Positions 1-11,625 of a stretch of 64,000 bases of DNA are shown here, in pieces; position 1 is the stretch's first letter, and each line of letters starts with the position of its first letter. The notes below the pieces were generated by a model that did not search any database, was not told where the DNA came from, and was given only the letters and a program-made list of their open reading frames with translations. This DNA comes from Rhodosorus marinus (lineage: Eukaryota > Rhodophyta > Stylonematophyceae > Stylonematales > Stylonemataceae): contig JAMWBK010000004.1 of NCBI GenBank assembly GCA_029953675.1, forward strand, positions 1,984,001 through 2,048,000. Direction: 5' to 3'. The position numbers were made by a program, and so were the translations under genes.

Positions 1-1144
1 CAAGAAAAGACGCGCTTTATAATTCAATGTTCCGCAGGGCGCATCCAAACCCAGCATCTCATCAACCTTGCTTAGGCGATCTCTCCCTCCCCCCTCAATC
101 CACTCCCCTAAGTCAACGTTCCAGCAAGCAAAAAAGGGGGAAAAAAGCATATCTGAACAGAGCAAAAATGCACCCGCCTCCCGAAACCAAAAAGAAAATA
201 GTTTTTGCTCGGCCATATTTTCACGGCCAGTAATACCTGGATTTTCAAAGGGGCTCCAACTTCTTATTCCTTGTCCGAAAATGATTAATCTTCATTTTTC
301 CGCCTATTAAGCCATCACACCCACCCCTGGAAAGAAACGCAAAAAGGTGGATATTGACTAGATTCAATCATTAAAGTCTCACCACCTGCCAGTCGCTCGC
401 CGAAGGTGGCCTGCGTGAAGCGTCTGAATGCTGGAGGATGTGTATGCATGTTGACCATATTGTCATTTAGCAAGATCACTATCTCTCAACTCTCCTTTAC
501 TGATTGAGGTGATTTTAAACATCAGTAATAGAACAAGCTCTTCGACTCAGAAGCAAAAGCTGAAGTAGGAGCACCTGGGCATAGCCCCCGAAAACTCGTG
601 GACCTAACAAGTTTTGCTTCTGAAAGCGTGAGGAGGATGTGGATCATATGAACAACAAAAGTGGCGCCCGCTTTTACTACGTTCTTACAAGCGAGCGCTT
701 GCGGTGTAGGTGTACCAGCCACGGACTAGCCACTGAAAGTGGAATACGGTAAACGGCTTGTTTAAAACAAAAAACTGCTCAAAGAGTTCACAGTCGAACA
801 AACGATAATATCCAAAGAACAACACTCAGTCCGAAAAGTGCGAACTGAAGGATAACCTTTGTATCGGCATGTTGCACTTTAGGATCGTAAACTCCGGCTT
901 GATGCAATCCTATCTTTCCCCTTCGGTGCCGTCCATCAACTTTTCCCGACGGCGGTGCTCGAGCAGGGGGGGTTTACTACCTAAAACTCCTTTCTCGAGT
1001 TTGGGTCGTGGCTGTGGGCTCTGTAAGGTGCTCTGCGGCTAGTAGGATAGGATGGGACGATTAGTCGAAGCAGAAATGATGGACAGTACAGCTCGGCATC
1101 TGGATTAATTGTTTACGGTACACCGAAGTTTTGGTGAAAAGAAA
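1..1144. other. Intergenic, upstream of SOF1
   Basis: I see no recognisable gene here. Short ORFs on both strands lack family motifs and plausible splice partners. The last 250 bases are the 5' flank of the SOF1/DCAF13 gene and contain a G run near 965-972. Confidence 0.5.
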
Positions 1145-2573
1145 ATGAAAATCAAACCCCTGTCCAGGTCGGCCTTGGAATGGAGCGGGACTATTGATGG
1201 GAGTGGAAGCGGGTCCGGACCCCGGAGAACGACGAGGAATAGGGATCCTACGCTTCATCCTTTTGAGAGAGCTCGTGAAGAGCAACGGGCTCTGAACGCG
1301 GCCAAGCTGGGTCGCGTGTTTGCCAAACCGTTTGTATACTCTTTGGAGGGTCACGAGGATGGTGTTTACTGCTTTTCCAGGTCTAGAAAAGAGATTTCGA
1401 AAGTATGCTCGGGTTCTGCAGATGGTTCATTGAGGATTTGGAACCTTGCGTCAAGGAGGGAGGTAGCCACATGTGAAAATGCGCATGCATCCTTTTTACG
1501 CGGTGTTTCTGTAACTGCCGACGGCGAACGTGTCATCTCAGCTGGAGATGATAGGGCAGTACGAATTTGGGATACGACCAATGGTAAGCATGCGTAGATG
1601 ACACAAGTTAGAACCGAATTTTGCTGTAGGCGCGTTGGCTAAACGAACGCTGTGGTTCTTCTCTGCACTAGGAGAACGATTGAGTGAGTTCCTGGGTAAC
1701 AGTGCATTCTCAAGTGTCGACTGTCACTGGTCTGACTCAGTGTTTGCGACGTCTGGAGCTACAGTTGAGATTTGGGACGAGAACAGATCGGATCCCATCC
1801 AACGACTTGAGTGGGGTGCTGACTCGGTGACAAAAGTTCGGTTCAACCCAGTTGAAAAGGACATTTTGGCGAGCTGTGGTACGGACCGTGGAATAGGACT
1901 GTACGACTTGCGTCTGCAGACCCCTGTGAGAAAGCTCGTCATGGCTATGCGCTCAAATTCTGTTGCATGGAATCCCATGGAGTCCTTCAACTTCACCGTT
2001 GCGAACGAAGACCGTTATTTGTACACATACGATATGCGGAAGCTGTCAACTGCAACGTGCGTTCACATGGACCACATATCTGCTGTGATGGACGTTGATT
2101 ATTCTCCCACCGGAAGGGAATTTGTCAGTGGATCATATGACAGAACGATAAGGATCTACGGCGTTGGAAAGGGCCACGCAAGAGACGTTTACCATACTAG
2201 GAGGATGCAGAGAATATTCACCGTGTGCTACTCGGGTGATTCGGACTTCATCTTGTCAGGCTCAGATGACGCGGATATCAGGGTATGGAAGGCGAAATCT
2301 AATGCGCCAATGAAGCCTCTCCTTCCAAAGGAGAGAGAGGCTCTTAATTACTCAAACAAGCTGGTGCAAAGATACAGTTCAGTCCCCCGGGTTCGCCGGG
2401 TCGCCAGACATCGTCACGTTCCAAAGTATATTGTGAACGCAAACAAGACATTCGACATTATGAAGAAGAGCCAACAACGGAAGGACGATAACGTCAGAAG
2501 GAACACAAACCCCGAAAAAGCAAAACCGAGGAAGAGCGAGAGAAAGCTGCACATAGTTCGCGAACTGGAATAG
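1145..2573 (+). CDS. DCAF13: SOF1/DCAF13-like WD-repeat ribosome biogenesis protein
   Basis: Exons are 1145-1583 and 1630-2573, separated by a 46-nt GT-AG intron; the product is 460 aa, close to the family length of about 445. The ATG at 1145 is chosen because the protein then opens MKIKPLSRS, like SOF1 proteins, followed by the conserved RNRDPTLHPFERAREEQRALNAAK-type segment. WD repeats follow (GHEDGVYCF, SGSADGSLRIW, SAGDDRAVRIW, SGSYDRTIRIY, SGSDDADIRVW). The C-terminus carries the Sof1 domain (KLVQRYSSVPRVRRVARHRH) and ends in a basic tail. SOF1 is a U3 snoRNP-associated component of the nucleolar small-subunit processome and is needed for 18S rRNA maturation; in animals the homologue also acts as a CUL4-DDB1 receptor. 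The identification is firm. Confidence 0.95.
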
Positions 2574-4245
2574 GTGCTTCTCTGAATTACCACAATGTTG
2601 ATTTTTACTCGAGCATAGGAGACCAGGCCTCAGCGCGGTTGCGTAGATAACTGTATAAAATATGAACTATCTAAAAGCTCCACGACCAGTAAGCAAACTT
2701 TCCAAGCCCGTTGCTTTAGGATTTACCCGCACGGTCGACCAGTGAGGCTCCACTGCCGGTGAGCACGTTAATCACGCATTTCTTCAATCTTTGATGTGAC
2801 CATGCACAAAAGTCCGTGCGTATAATGCAGTAGCAGACCCGCTATCGGCTCCCTCCTAAAGCCTGTGGGAGTTGTACGAGAAAGAGAAACATTTCAGCTC
2901 CATCGTGGTCGACTTGGGTCCCGATCGTTTATTGGTTGCATTCCGTGACCGAGACAAATCCCTTAGCTTTGCTGATCTACGCTCCAGTGCCCACATGCTG
3001 TTGATCACGTGCCCCAATACGACGCAGTAGATTTGGAGTATGTCAATCTGAATATGTTAAGGGGGTCCCCATCGCTTGAAATCTGAAAGCTGGAGCACGC
3101 CAACGCTGGACACTACTGTGACCAGTGCCATCGAACGCTGCTCCCGACGCACATTGTAAGAAAGCGAAAACCAAACAGACTCAACCGTCTGGCAAACGCG
3201 GTTTCCTGGAGGCGGTTTTCTGAGAGGCGGTTTTCTGGCGTGTTTCGTACCCCTATTCCTCAAGTTCAGTGCTGCCTTCTAATGGCATCTACATTTCATG
3301 AAATCTCATGTCATGCTTATCTACCGCATCCTGCTTGGTAAACGCGAGCCAAGACAAGTTATCTCAGAATACCCCCCTCTCCCCCGACCCATTCCCATTT
3401 CCAACCGTTGGGAATCGAACTCACAACAATCAGTCTGACCAAAAAAAACGCCTACGCAGAACGACAACTCCGTAACGACAAAAAAAAACAAAAAAAAACC
3501 GCCGTATCCAAAACTGCGACCATGAATTTTCTTTAAAAACAATACACAAAACATGAATTATAATCTAAAAGATATATCCGTTTTTTTCAAAAAAACCATG
3601 TCCCATTTTGAAACCCTAACCCAAATCTTTCCCCAGTCTCAACAATTCTTCAGCCTTGGTCCCCCCCTCTACTCCATTTTCCTGCTTTTAAAATCATCCC
3701 CCCATCACAGCGGATTTAATTGTCCCCCCCTTCCCCACGTCCCCCCCACCCCCTATTCAATTTTTTTCAATTCACGTAGTCGTTAATGATTATCTCGAAA
3801 CCTCCGGAAAACCTTTAAAATGATGTCGTCTGAAGGTATTTCTTTTTAACATGAACGGCATTGTCATTGTTTTATTTCTTAGGGGTGGATGGTGATTTAG
3901 ATTTCGGCAAGATATTTTCTTGGAAATCCTTGTAAGTTTTTCCAATTCGATGGATTTGTCGGTTAATCTCGGGGTTAGGATATTGAAAACTATATAAGGG
4001 GGGGAGAGATTGATATGGGAATTTGATGCAGTTATAGGGTTGGAGTTAAAAATTGAAAAAAGAGTAGGATATAGAGAGGGAGAGTGGGAGAAAGAGTTCG
4101 GGAAGGGGGGTGGGGTTGTTTTTGAGAATTTGGCGGTCGGCGATGATGGGAAATGTGAAAGAAGATCTGTTTTCGGGAAGGAGAAGGGTTTGGCTTTTGT
4201 GTTGAAGAGGGTGCATTCTGTATGTTGGGAAGGTTTTGAGGGGTG

Positions 4246-4285
<40 letters not shown>

Positions 4286-4389
4286 CTGGAACGTTTTGTT
4301 GTGGTCAAGGAGGGAACAGCAAAGCGTTTTTATATGTTTTGAGGTTTAGTTTTTTTGGGTTTTTTTTTGGGTGGTGGAGTGTTTTGACA
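2574..4389. other. Intergenic with G/T-rich 5' flank of the CURT1 gene
   Basis: No recognisable gene. A short direct repeat with the core GAGGCGGTTTTCT lies near 3205-3237. Poly-A/poly-C-rich sequence covers 3420-3780. From about 3960 the plus strand is strongly G/T-rich and runs into a TG microsatellite (4248-4282) before the CURT1-like start codon. Confidence 0.5.
4248..4282 (+). repeat. (GT)n microsatellite in 5' flank
   Basis: About 17 uninterrupted GT units end 108 bases before the CURT1-like start codon. A second TG run occupies a similar position before the delta-COP gene (53857-53885). Confidence 0.95.
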
Positions 4390-5128
4390 ATGATTGGGTT
4401 TACGACTTCGTTTGGAGGGTTTGGAAAGAAAGGTCTTGAGAGGGCTACTTTGTCGAAGGGTGATAGGATTGCCTCGGTGCGAAGAGCTCGACGGGTGGTA
4501 GTGAGGAAGCAGGAGACTAAGTATGATGAGGTGATGCACAAGGAGAAAAAGGTAAGGGGATGATGATGATGATGAGCAATGGCCGTGTTTCCTACAATGG
4601 ATTGCTGTATCCATGCGTTTCGTTGTGGATATCGGCGGGTTTTTGGGGGGAGCTTGGAGTTGTGACCTAAATATTGATTTTGGTGTTTGCAGGAGGGCAC
4701 TCCGACGTACATTGACGACGTGTATATTCCAGATGATCTTAACGATATGGAGCCCGACTTTGCTGCACGGTTGCAAACTTTGGCCGAGGATATCTCTAGT
4801 CGGCCGCTCTATTATGCAAACGCGGGGTTGGTCGTTCTCGCGATGTATTTTGTTACGACAGCTCTGCATGGTATGCTTGTTGTAGTCAACCAGGTCCCGT
4901 TGGTACAGGACAGCTTTGAGACAGTACGTACCACCACGCATCTTGCATCTTTGAAAAGTGCGTTTGCAACCGTTTCTTAAGGCCTAAAAAGTGTACACAC
5001 AACTTGTCATCTTTCCTCAGATCGGATTGATTTACCTCCTTTGGTTCCTGATGGAGTTCGTTGGAGATTCAAATAAGCGGTCTGATCTTCTCGACCGTGT
5101 TGACTACTTTATGAAGAACCTGAAGTAG
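4390..5128 (+). CDS. CURT1/CAAD-domain thylakoid curvature-like protein
   Basis: Exons 4390-4551, 4693-4923 and 5021-5128, all in phase 0, encode 166 aa. Residues 1-50 are Ser/Arg/Lys-rich with few acids, as in a plastid transit peptide. The mature part has an amphipathic segment (DFAARLQTLAEDISSRPLYY), a hydrophobic helix (AGLVVLAMYFVTTALHGML), the loop VNQVPLVQDSFET and a second helix (IGLIYLLWFLMEFV), then a charged tail NKRSDLLDRVDYF. The pattern of two close helices with a PL..-..-E..GL-Y--WF motif is that of the CAAD/CURT1 family, which bends thylakoid membranes at grana margins in plants and is also found in cyanobacteria and algae. The stop is TAG at 5126-5128. The exact role in this organism is inference. 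Confidence 0.85.
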
Positions 5129-5736
5129 AAGGGAGTACGAAATATGATGGGCAGAGCGAAAAGAAAAGCACGCTTTGCTCTTCTCATCGGGTTTGGGGTA
5201 TCTTTTTAGTTTGTGTGATAATTGAAGGAGTTCATCGTTTCTCTTTGAGAACAAATACTGTAGTTTGTGACATTCTGTTCGAGTAAATGAGAAGATCCGT
5301 GGTTTCTAACATTGTTATGACTCGCTAGATACCCGAACGAACTGTTTTATGGAATTTCTACAGTGACAGCCGAGCGAGCCTTCTATTTCCCTGTGGGACT
5401 GCCGTGCTTCGGAATTCCTACGTGTTCGGACCTTCTTTGTTGTCGAATGAAACTTTTTCCCAGTCTACAGCTGATGTAGACCAAGCGTCTCCCAGGCTTC
5501 TCGCCGTTGAAAGCCCTCCAGGCTTTGCTGGCTTTTAGAACTCGGTAGATCGCCGCATCACGCTCAGGAACGAACGGAGAGCACGGCAGTAGTCTTCGGA
5601 CTTCGGGTTTATTGGGAAAACCACAAGAAAAGAAATAGTGTTCTTGGAGGGCCATCTTTCAAGAATATTTAACGAGAATCGACTGTGCTATTCTTTGCGA
5701 CTGAGTAGGTAGTCGTAGTCCCGAAAAGTTGATATC
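5129..5736. other. Intergenic between CURT1-like and mutarotase-like genes
   Basis: No gene recognised. A minus-strand ATG ORF of 90 codons (5655 to 5383) is basic and matches no family I know; it may be chance. Confidence 0.4.
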
Positions 5737-6259
5737 ATGGCCCAACCTATGAGGATTGCGATGACGCTGGATATTCAAGAAGGCAAGGTGAGCATAGATC
5801 TCGATAACAGCTGACCACTGATGATGCACATGAAGTCTGTGTGGATGGTTGAACAAGGCTTGCATATGTTCATCCTCAGCTCGAAGAGTATCATCAGCAT
5901 CATATCAACTCCTGGGCAGAAGTCGAAAATGCCCTGAGAAGCGTTGGGATGAGGAACCTCAGCTTATACAGCTGGGAATCGCGGCTGTTCTACTATGCTG
6001 AATACGTTGGTTCAATTCCATTCGAAGAAGCGTGAGTACTTTTCGATCTTTCCAATCAAAGATCCTGGAGGCAACTGCCCGTGCTCACAACCTTCTTTTT
6101 TGACTGATCCGACGACACATAGCTAGAATGGAGCAGTACGCGAAGATGCCAAGAGTGCAAGAGTGGGAGGCGCTTATGCACAAATACCAAAAGCAGCTCC
6201 CAGGAAGCACGGGTGATGTCTGGTGGCAACCAATGAAGGAAATCTACCATCAAGACTAG
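5737..6259 (+). CDS. L-rhamnose mutarotase-like protein (RhaM family)
   Basis: Exons 5737-5787, 5880-6031 and 6127-6259 encode 111 aa, the normal size of RhaM proteins (about 104-115). The third exon must start after TAG at 6124-6126, because the AG four bases earlier would give an immediate stop. The order of motifs matches the family: EEYHQHHINSWAEVENAL (the Y and H that line the active site in bacterial RhaM), then VGMRNLSLYSWESRLFYYAEY, and EWEALM near the end where bacterial proteins have RWWKYM. Members interconvert alpha and beta anomers of L-rhamnose; in a eukaryote the substrate could be another 6-deoxy sugar. Introns and eukaryotic neighbours argue against bacterial contamination. 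Confidence 0.85.
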
Positions 6260-7409
6260 CTGGAACCAGCCCTGCAGGCTTTAAGCAGTCGGCAACAACT
6301 TCCGGCGATATACTGCGACGTGGCCGGTTCTCGCGTAAATTCGCTGATGAAATCTTTCAGTCCGTACGCTACAGTCAATTCCCTTTTTGCTTGCCGAGTA
6401 GTAAATCCATTCCACTCGATCCAGCACAAGCATAGTCCCCCGTGATCCACCAACCAAACTATCAATGCCCGTAGCATGTTGTTCGTCCATTCTCATGATA
6501 CGAAACCATGGCATACTATCTAGCTTCAGAAGCCAGGGCCTATGATGAAATACACTGATCGCAGTTCAAAGTTCCAGGACCAAAGTCAGTCAAGAACAAC
6601 ACGCGTTCCATCCTCATCCCTAGTTTCCGCATTGATTTAAAGGTATTGGGGCAGCCCCATAAATACTGTTCGAAACGGTAAAAAGAAAATCGAATCCTGT
6701 TGGGACGCTTTCAATGGAGAACGGGGTCTCTAAGGTAGACACCCTTACCCGCGCGCTTCAAAAAGTCCTTGTATGATGTGGTACCTGGAAGCAATGTTCC
6801 AGCTTTTGGCACAGTGCCGCGGCTTGTTTGCCATGCATCCCAACCAACCAACGATACATCATCAACACTGCGGATGAAATCCGCAGTAGTGACGATGTCC
6901 TTGTTCACAGGCGAACGGATTAAACAAGGCAAGGCCATCAATGGCGCTGTGCACGCACCTCCAATGTGACCTCGGTGATCATACACCAGAGCTCGAAACC
7001 AAGGCCATTGACCACGTCTCCCAGCTGTTGAGAACGTTTACGAAAGTCAACACCACTTACTTTGCGCGGGAACGATCGACAAAACCGATGAAAACGGGCA
7101 CCAAACTCTGTGACAATGCAGTTACAAACCTCAGGGTTATCTTTCGTAAGCTCATCCGCATATAGTGTTTCAGTATGCCTCAGACTGCTCGCAGCAGATG
7201 ACGAATCTGCCACGAACCTATGTCAGTACATACCAGATGGCGTGCTTATGAGGGATCATCGCGCGGGGAAGGTGATTAAGGATTCTGCGAACTGACTAGT
7301 GAGGCCAGCACAAATTTTCAATCTTGTTATCTTACTGGAAACGCGCTTGGATTGAGAAATTTCAGACTGGAATGTATTAGGGGGGTTTTCCTGGCGTGGC
7401 GGTACAGAC
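6260..7409. other. Intergenic with unidentified minus-strand ORFs
   Basis: Two overlapping open stretches on the minus strand (7213-6938 and 6986-6711) read as plausible protein but match no family I recognise and have no clear ATG or splice pattern. The rest shows no feature. Confidence 0.35.
6711..7213 (-). other. Unidentified possible coding region
   Basis: Two open minus-strand frames of 91 codons overlap here. One begins ADSSSAASSLRHTET and contains a possible GTAAGT donor at 7060; the other contains VYDHRGHIGGACTAPL and ends at 6711. They could be exons of one gene, or chance. The upstream frame begins with GTG rather than ATG, and the only intron that would fit is just 36 nt. I give no function. 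Confidence 0.2.
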
Positions 7410-9046
7410 ATGCAGTTGCCGCGAAAGCCGAATCCGGCTGGGCTTCGCCGGCGGCGTGGTGTATTGGCATGGGGGTTGATTGCCGCTTTTCTGGTTCTTC
7501 TTGCAACCTCTGCTTTGGTTTTTATGAGCTTTTCTGGCTCCAGCTCGCTGTTTCCCAACCTGGAGGCTGCTGAGGTGGACGAGGACGGCTTCGGAGAATT
7601 TGATTTGAACGAGGAAGCCCGCGAGAATCAAATTCCAGAGATAGAAGGGACTTGTGGAAAGCATGTTTCAAGCTTCGATCTGCAGAAGTTCCCGGGGCAT
7701 TCTCCGTTGGGGAAGTTGCTGCTGATGACGCTGAACGAGTCGTCGTATTGCGCACTTCCTTCTGCATGCAGATCCTATGAAGGGGCGTTGATACTACCGA
7801 GCTGGATTAAGGAGCACAGTGACAGCCTGAAGGCCTGTGGCATTGACATGGACAAGTTAACATTCTATGAGGAGATTCCATCCGAGCCTGACAACTACGA
7901 CCTCTTCGGACCAAATTTCCAGCGGTTTCATTTTCCGCACTTTATGCAGGACATGGTGCACATCGTCACGTTGTTTAACATAATTTTCAATTCATCGAGC
8001 TATCAGGTAACGGAGTGTACATGCCACGGACAGAAAGGTGGACCTTGTGCCATCAACGGCTTCGAAGGCTGGAACCCCGCCGTCGGAGTTGAACAGCCGG
8101 TGGAAGCTATGGACGAATCCAGCTGGGTAAAATCCTTTCTCCGGCTACTTCCATTGGAAGAGAATGGTGGGCCTAGTCTAATGTATCCTGAATATGCCTA
8201 TCCAGATGATGACAACTCCGAACCCAAGTGCTTCCGAACAATATTCGTGGGAAAACCAAAGAGAAGAGGATCATCTTTTGCAAGCATTCCGCCAGAGGAA
8301 AACCTGGTCTTTGGAGAGAACGCAATAGAGAAACTGCCAAGGACAGAATGTCCCGTAAGGATTGTCCTCATAAACAGAGAACCGCCGCAGGGACTGAGTG
8401 ATGGCAGGTACATCACGAACCTAGACGAAATAAAGAGCGAGCTACACCTGGAAGCTGAAAAGCGTGATATTGACGCGGAGATCATTGAAGTTGGGTTCTC
8501 GAATACTTCCTTCGAGGATCAAATTTCGACTATGAACAATGCGGACCTCGTGGTTAGCGTACACGGCGCAGAGCTTACGAATATCATTTGGATGAGGCAA
8601 GGTGGAAAGGTCGTGGAAATCCTCCCCTTCCTTTACGATCCTGATATCTTTGTGGAGATGGGGAATTGGGCCCGCTCAGAAGTTGTACAGATCTCTGCTG
8701 AGCCTGATGACGAGCGATTCACTAGCTGCGTCCTGTAAGTTTGTAGAAGAAGTTCCGCCTTTGTTTTGCGATCTGCATCCGCTTCTAAGCTGGAAAGCGT
8801 CCTTGTGGTACATGCAGACACTTTGGTGAGATGTGGGAGAAGGAAACATATCCTGCGTACCTAACGAAGTTTGAGGAGCTGGGGAAGCAGTGGCGAGATG
8901 GCAAGGAAATTGAGAGGAAGGATATCAAAGAATTGACGACGAGCTTTGTCGTGCGGACATGCCTTCGGGCTCAGAACCTCCACGTCGACAGTGCTTTTGT
9001 AGCCCGGCGTGCTGTATCGCGACTGGACTTTAGGTGTACGTCATGA
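7410..9046 (+). CDS. GT61-family (DUF563) type II membrane glycosyltransferase
   Basis: Exons 7410-8734 and 8818-9046 encode 517 aa. A basic N-terminus (RKPNPAGLRRRRG) precedes a membrane anchor at residues 17-41, giving the type II topology of Golgi transferases. The lumenal part has the GT61 landmarks: FHFPHFMQDM, where the family has a conserved H-rich segment, and near the end NNADLVVSVHGAELTNIIWM followed by GGKVVEILPF, the hallmark donor-binding region. GT61 enzymes include plant beta-1,2-xylosyltransferase, arabinosyltransferases and EOGT. The acceptor and sugar here cannot be read from sequence. A role in wall or extracellular polysaccharide or N-glycan decoration is inference. Confidence 0.88.
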
Positions 9047-10094
9047 AGTATTCTCTTTCAGATCGCTTTATCTTGTACCTCGAATTAATTTGGAAGTTGT
9101 GGTGGAGAAAAGCAAGCGCCCCGAATTATGGTAAAGTCGGTCCAGGGTCGCTGCAATAGAGGACACGAAGAAGTCGCTGTGTGTTGCCGGTGAAATACTG
9201 CACCTCCGGGGTACACATCTTATGCACATATTAAACTTAAGTATTCAGGGGCATACCAATGCTGTTGTTCTTGTACTCAGCATTCGAGAAGTATTGACCA
9301 ATCTTGGAGCGTGCTGTCTACCGTACTGGAGTAGACGGCTGCTCAGATCACAGAAAGAACTGTCAATAGAGTCCAGAACTCATTGCGGATATTCGCTACT
9401 CACAATCACAGTCGCGCTGATGCTCGTAGGCTTCTAAGCAAATGTAAAGTTCGCGATCAGTAGCTTCAACCCACTCTGAATCGTTCAACAAATCTGTAAC
9501 CTCCTTCACATCTCAAGGAGAGTCGTCAATTTGGATACTACAGCTATGCGACACCCCAGATCGGCATAAGCCAGTCCCTGTCGAGCGTGGTCGATGTGAG
9601 ACCATTTATCTATCCAAGAGCTTCAATGATGTATGATACGAATGCTCTGTTGCACTAGCAAACTACACCGTCGTTTTGCTTTGACGGAATTGGTCCATAC
9701 CCCAATGCGAGTAAGCTCGCGTCCCCTCCGTTGTCCAATAAGAATAAGTTGGGCTGACACCGATGAGATCAGTGTGATCGGATCGAACCTGAAGATAAGG
9801 TAGCTGTAGTGACCGCCATACCGTCGTTTCATTCTGATTCTCTGATCCATACCACCTCAAGGACGCTTTCATACCCCCTCGCCCCGTCATTTGATCAGGC
9901 AGAATGTGTTCGGCTGACACCGACGAGATCAATGTGATCGGATCGCAGTTGAAGATGAGGCCAGCGATGGGGGATGGTCAGATGGGGGATGGTCAAAAGG
10001 GGGAATGCGTTGGCTTTAGATAGAGTACTACTCGGCAGTATTCTGTGACTCGAGGAGAGAACAAGCTGAGCTTGAGATAAAGAGGTTTGAAGCT
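9047..10094. other. Intergenic containing a two-copy tandem repeat
   Basis: No gene recognised. The main structure is the imperfect tandem duplication at about 9665-9960, listed separately. Confidence 0.5.
9665..9962. repeat. Imperfect tandem duplication, period about 160 bp
   Basis: The two copies share ACCGTCGTTT near their starts (9667 and 9830), GGTCCATACC/TGATCCATACC in the middle, and GGCTGACACCGA followed by GAGATCA-TGTGATCGGATCG at their ends (9752 and 9912). They lie just upstream of the NYC1/NOL-like gene. No coding potential is convincing. Confidence 0.8.
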
Positions 10095-11392
10095 ATGAAG
10101 CGAACCACTGATTTGTGCTTTTCTAGCGGTCTAGGCGCGAAAAGTCCAGGAGCTCCTACCAAATCTGTCGTGGTCTGCAATGCGGAGAAAGGCCGCGGAG
10201 TTGTGGTTACGGGCGGGACTAAAGGGATTGGATTTGCGATGGCGAGAAAGTTTGCTAGCCTGGGTCATCGAGTGGTCATCTGCGGCCGTAGCGAAGATTC
10301 CTTGCGAGACGCGATGGAGGTGATGGATGGTGAGCCGTCTTCCCTCAGAGCAGTGCAAATGGAGCAACGCTCTGACTCTTCAGGTAGGTAATCCCATAGC
10401 GCTGAACTCATATTCTAATATTTTTATCGAAGGAAACGTCTACGGCATAAGTTGTGACGTTTCAGAGGCCAAATCAGTCGAATCGTTGGCGAATTTTGCA
10501 ACAGAAAAACTCGGTCGCATTGATATTTGGATCAACAACGCTGGCTCGAACGCCTATTCGAGGCGTGATCTGAGGGACTTGGATCCAGAACAAATCAAGG
10601 AGGTTGTGGAGACCAACATGCTCGGGTCACTCCTCTGCTCCAGGCAGGCACTTCGAACATTGGAGTCCCAAGACCCTGCTGGAGGACACATTTTCAATAT
10701 GGAAGGAGCAGGTTTGCGAATGCACAATCCGTCCAAAAAGGACCACAAAACAGCTGGGCTTATTTAGGTCGTGATACTAGGATCGTTCGGAGACGCCACT
10801 GCCACCTATGCAGCTTATGGAGCTACCAAAAGCTCCATCCCTCAGCTAACGGCCAGCCTCGTTGAAGAGACGAAGAAGTCACCAGTGGGATGTCATATTC
10901 TTAGCCCAGGAATGGTATACTTCACATCACGTTCCTACGCCCAGAGCAGGACAAAGCAACTAACGCTCTGATCATCCTTTGTAAAAACGAAGGTGCTGAC
11001 TGATCTACTCCTGTCCGATTCAACGGTCTTGTTTCGGCGATTCTTCAACCTCATCGCCGAAGAACCTGACACTGTAGCTGAGAATATTGTTCCTCGAATT
11101 CTTGAGGTTGGTTTCTAAGCTGTCAACGACGAGTGTGCCGGGCTCGGAACATAATCTCGTCTTGCTTCTTTCTTTTTTGGGAGTCCTGCCGTAGTCTAAA
11201 ATGGCGACGATCTTTGGATATTAGGTTTCAGGAACGAACAAGAAAATTAGGTTCCTAACGGTTCCCGGTGCGTTTCTGAAGATTGTAGTGAACGCTATAT
11301 TCAATCGGAACAAGTTCTTCGATGACAAGGGGGAGAGAATACCTGGTGACGACTCTGAGTTTGATGAGCAACGCGTGAAGAAGCAGTACTAA
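10095..11392 (+). CDS. NYC1/NOL-type short-chain dehydrogenase (chlorophyll(ide) b reductase family)
   Basis: Five exons (10095-10329, 10433-10711, 10781-10914, 10993-11106, 11225-11392) encode 309 aa. The N-terminal 30 or so residues are Ser/Lys/Thr-rich and may target the plastid. SDR features in order: TGGTKGIG cofactor motif, CGRSEDSL where NADP specificity is set, D of CDVSE, NNAGSN, and the catalytic Y-x3-K in YGATK. NYC1/NOL-specific segments follow: GGHIFNMEGAG before the active site, and SPGMVLTDLLLS after it. Plant NYC1/NOL reduce chlorophyll b to 7-hydroxymethyl chlorophyll a. If the host is a red alga it lacks chlorophyll b, so the substrate would have to differ. The family call is strong; the activity is open. 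Confidence 0.88.
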
Positions 11393-11625
11393 CCCCGTAA
11401 ACAAATGAATCGACGAGGAACTATATCAAGCTCTCAGCTCCGAGAGTCCTTGGACGCGGATGCAGGTCTTGAAGATTTCTGACAACCCTCGCTAATCGCC
11501 AAGACGAGCTTTTGTGTGTCGATGGCCTGGCCACAAGGGATCCGTTTACGGGTTCTACTGTATCATTTCGGATTCCGAATAATAATTTCATTTCTTTGTC
11601 TGTACACCCTCTTGAGAGGTCGACT

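Noticed and set aside
3405-3500. tRNA-like sequence on the minus strand (AGTTCGATTCC)
   Set aside because: It resembles a T-arm, but the T stem mispairs and no matching acceptor stem or D-arm is found upstream.
4305-4941. Long overlapping minus-strand ORFs
   Set aside because: They are low-complexity complements of the G/T-rich flank and the CURT1-like exons.
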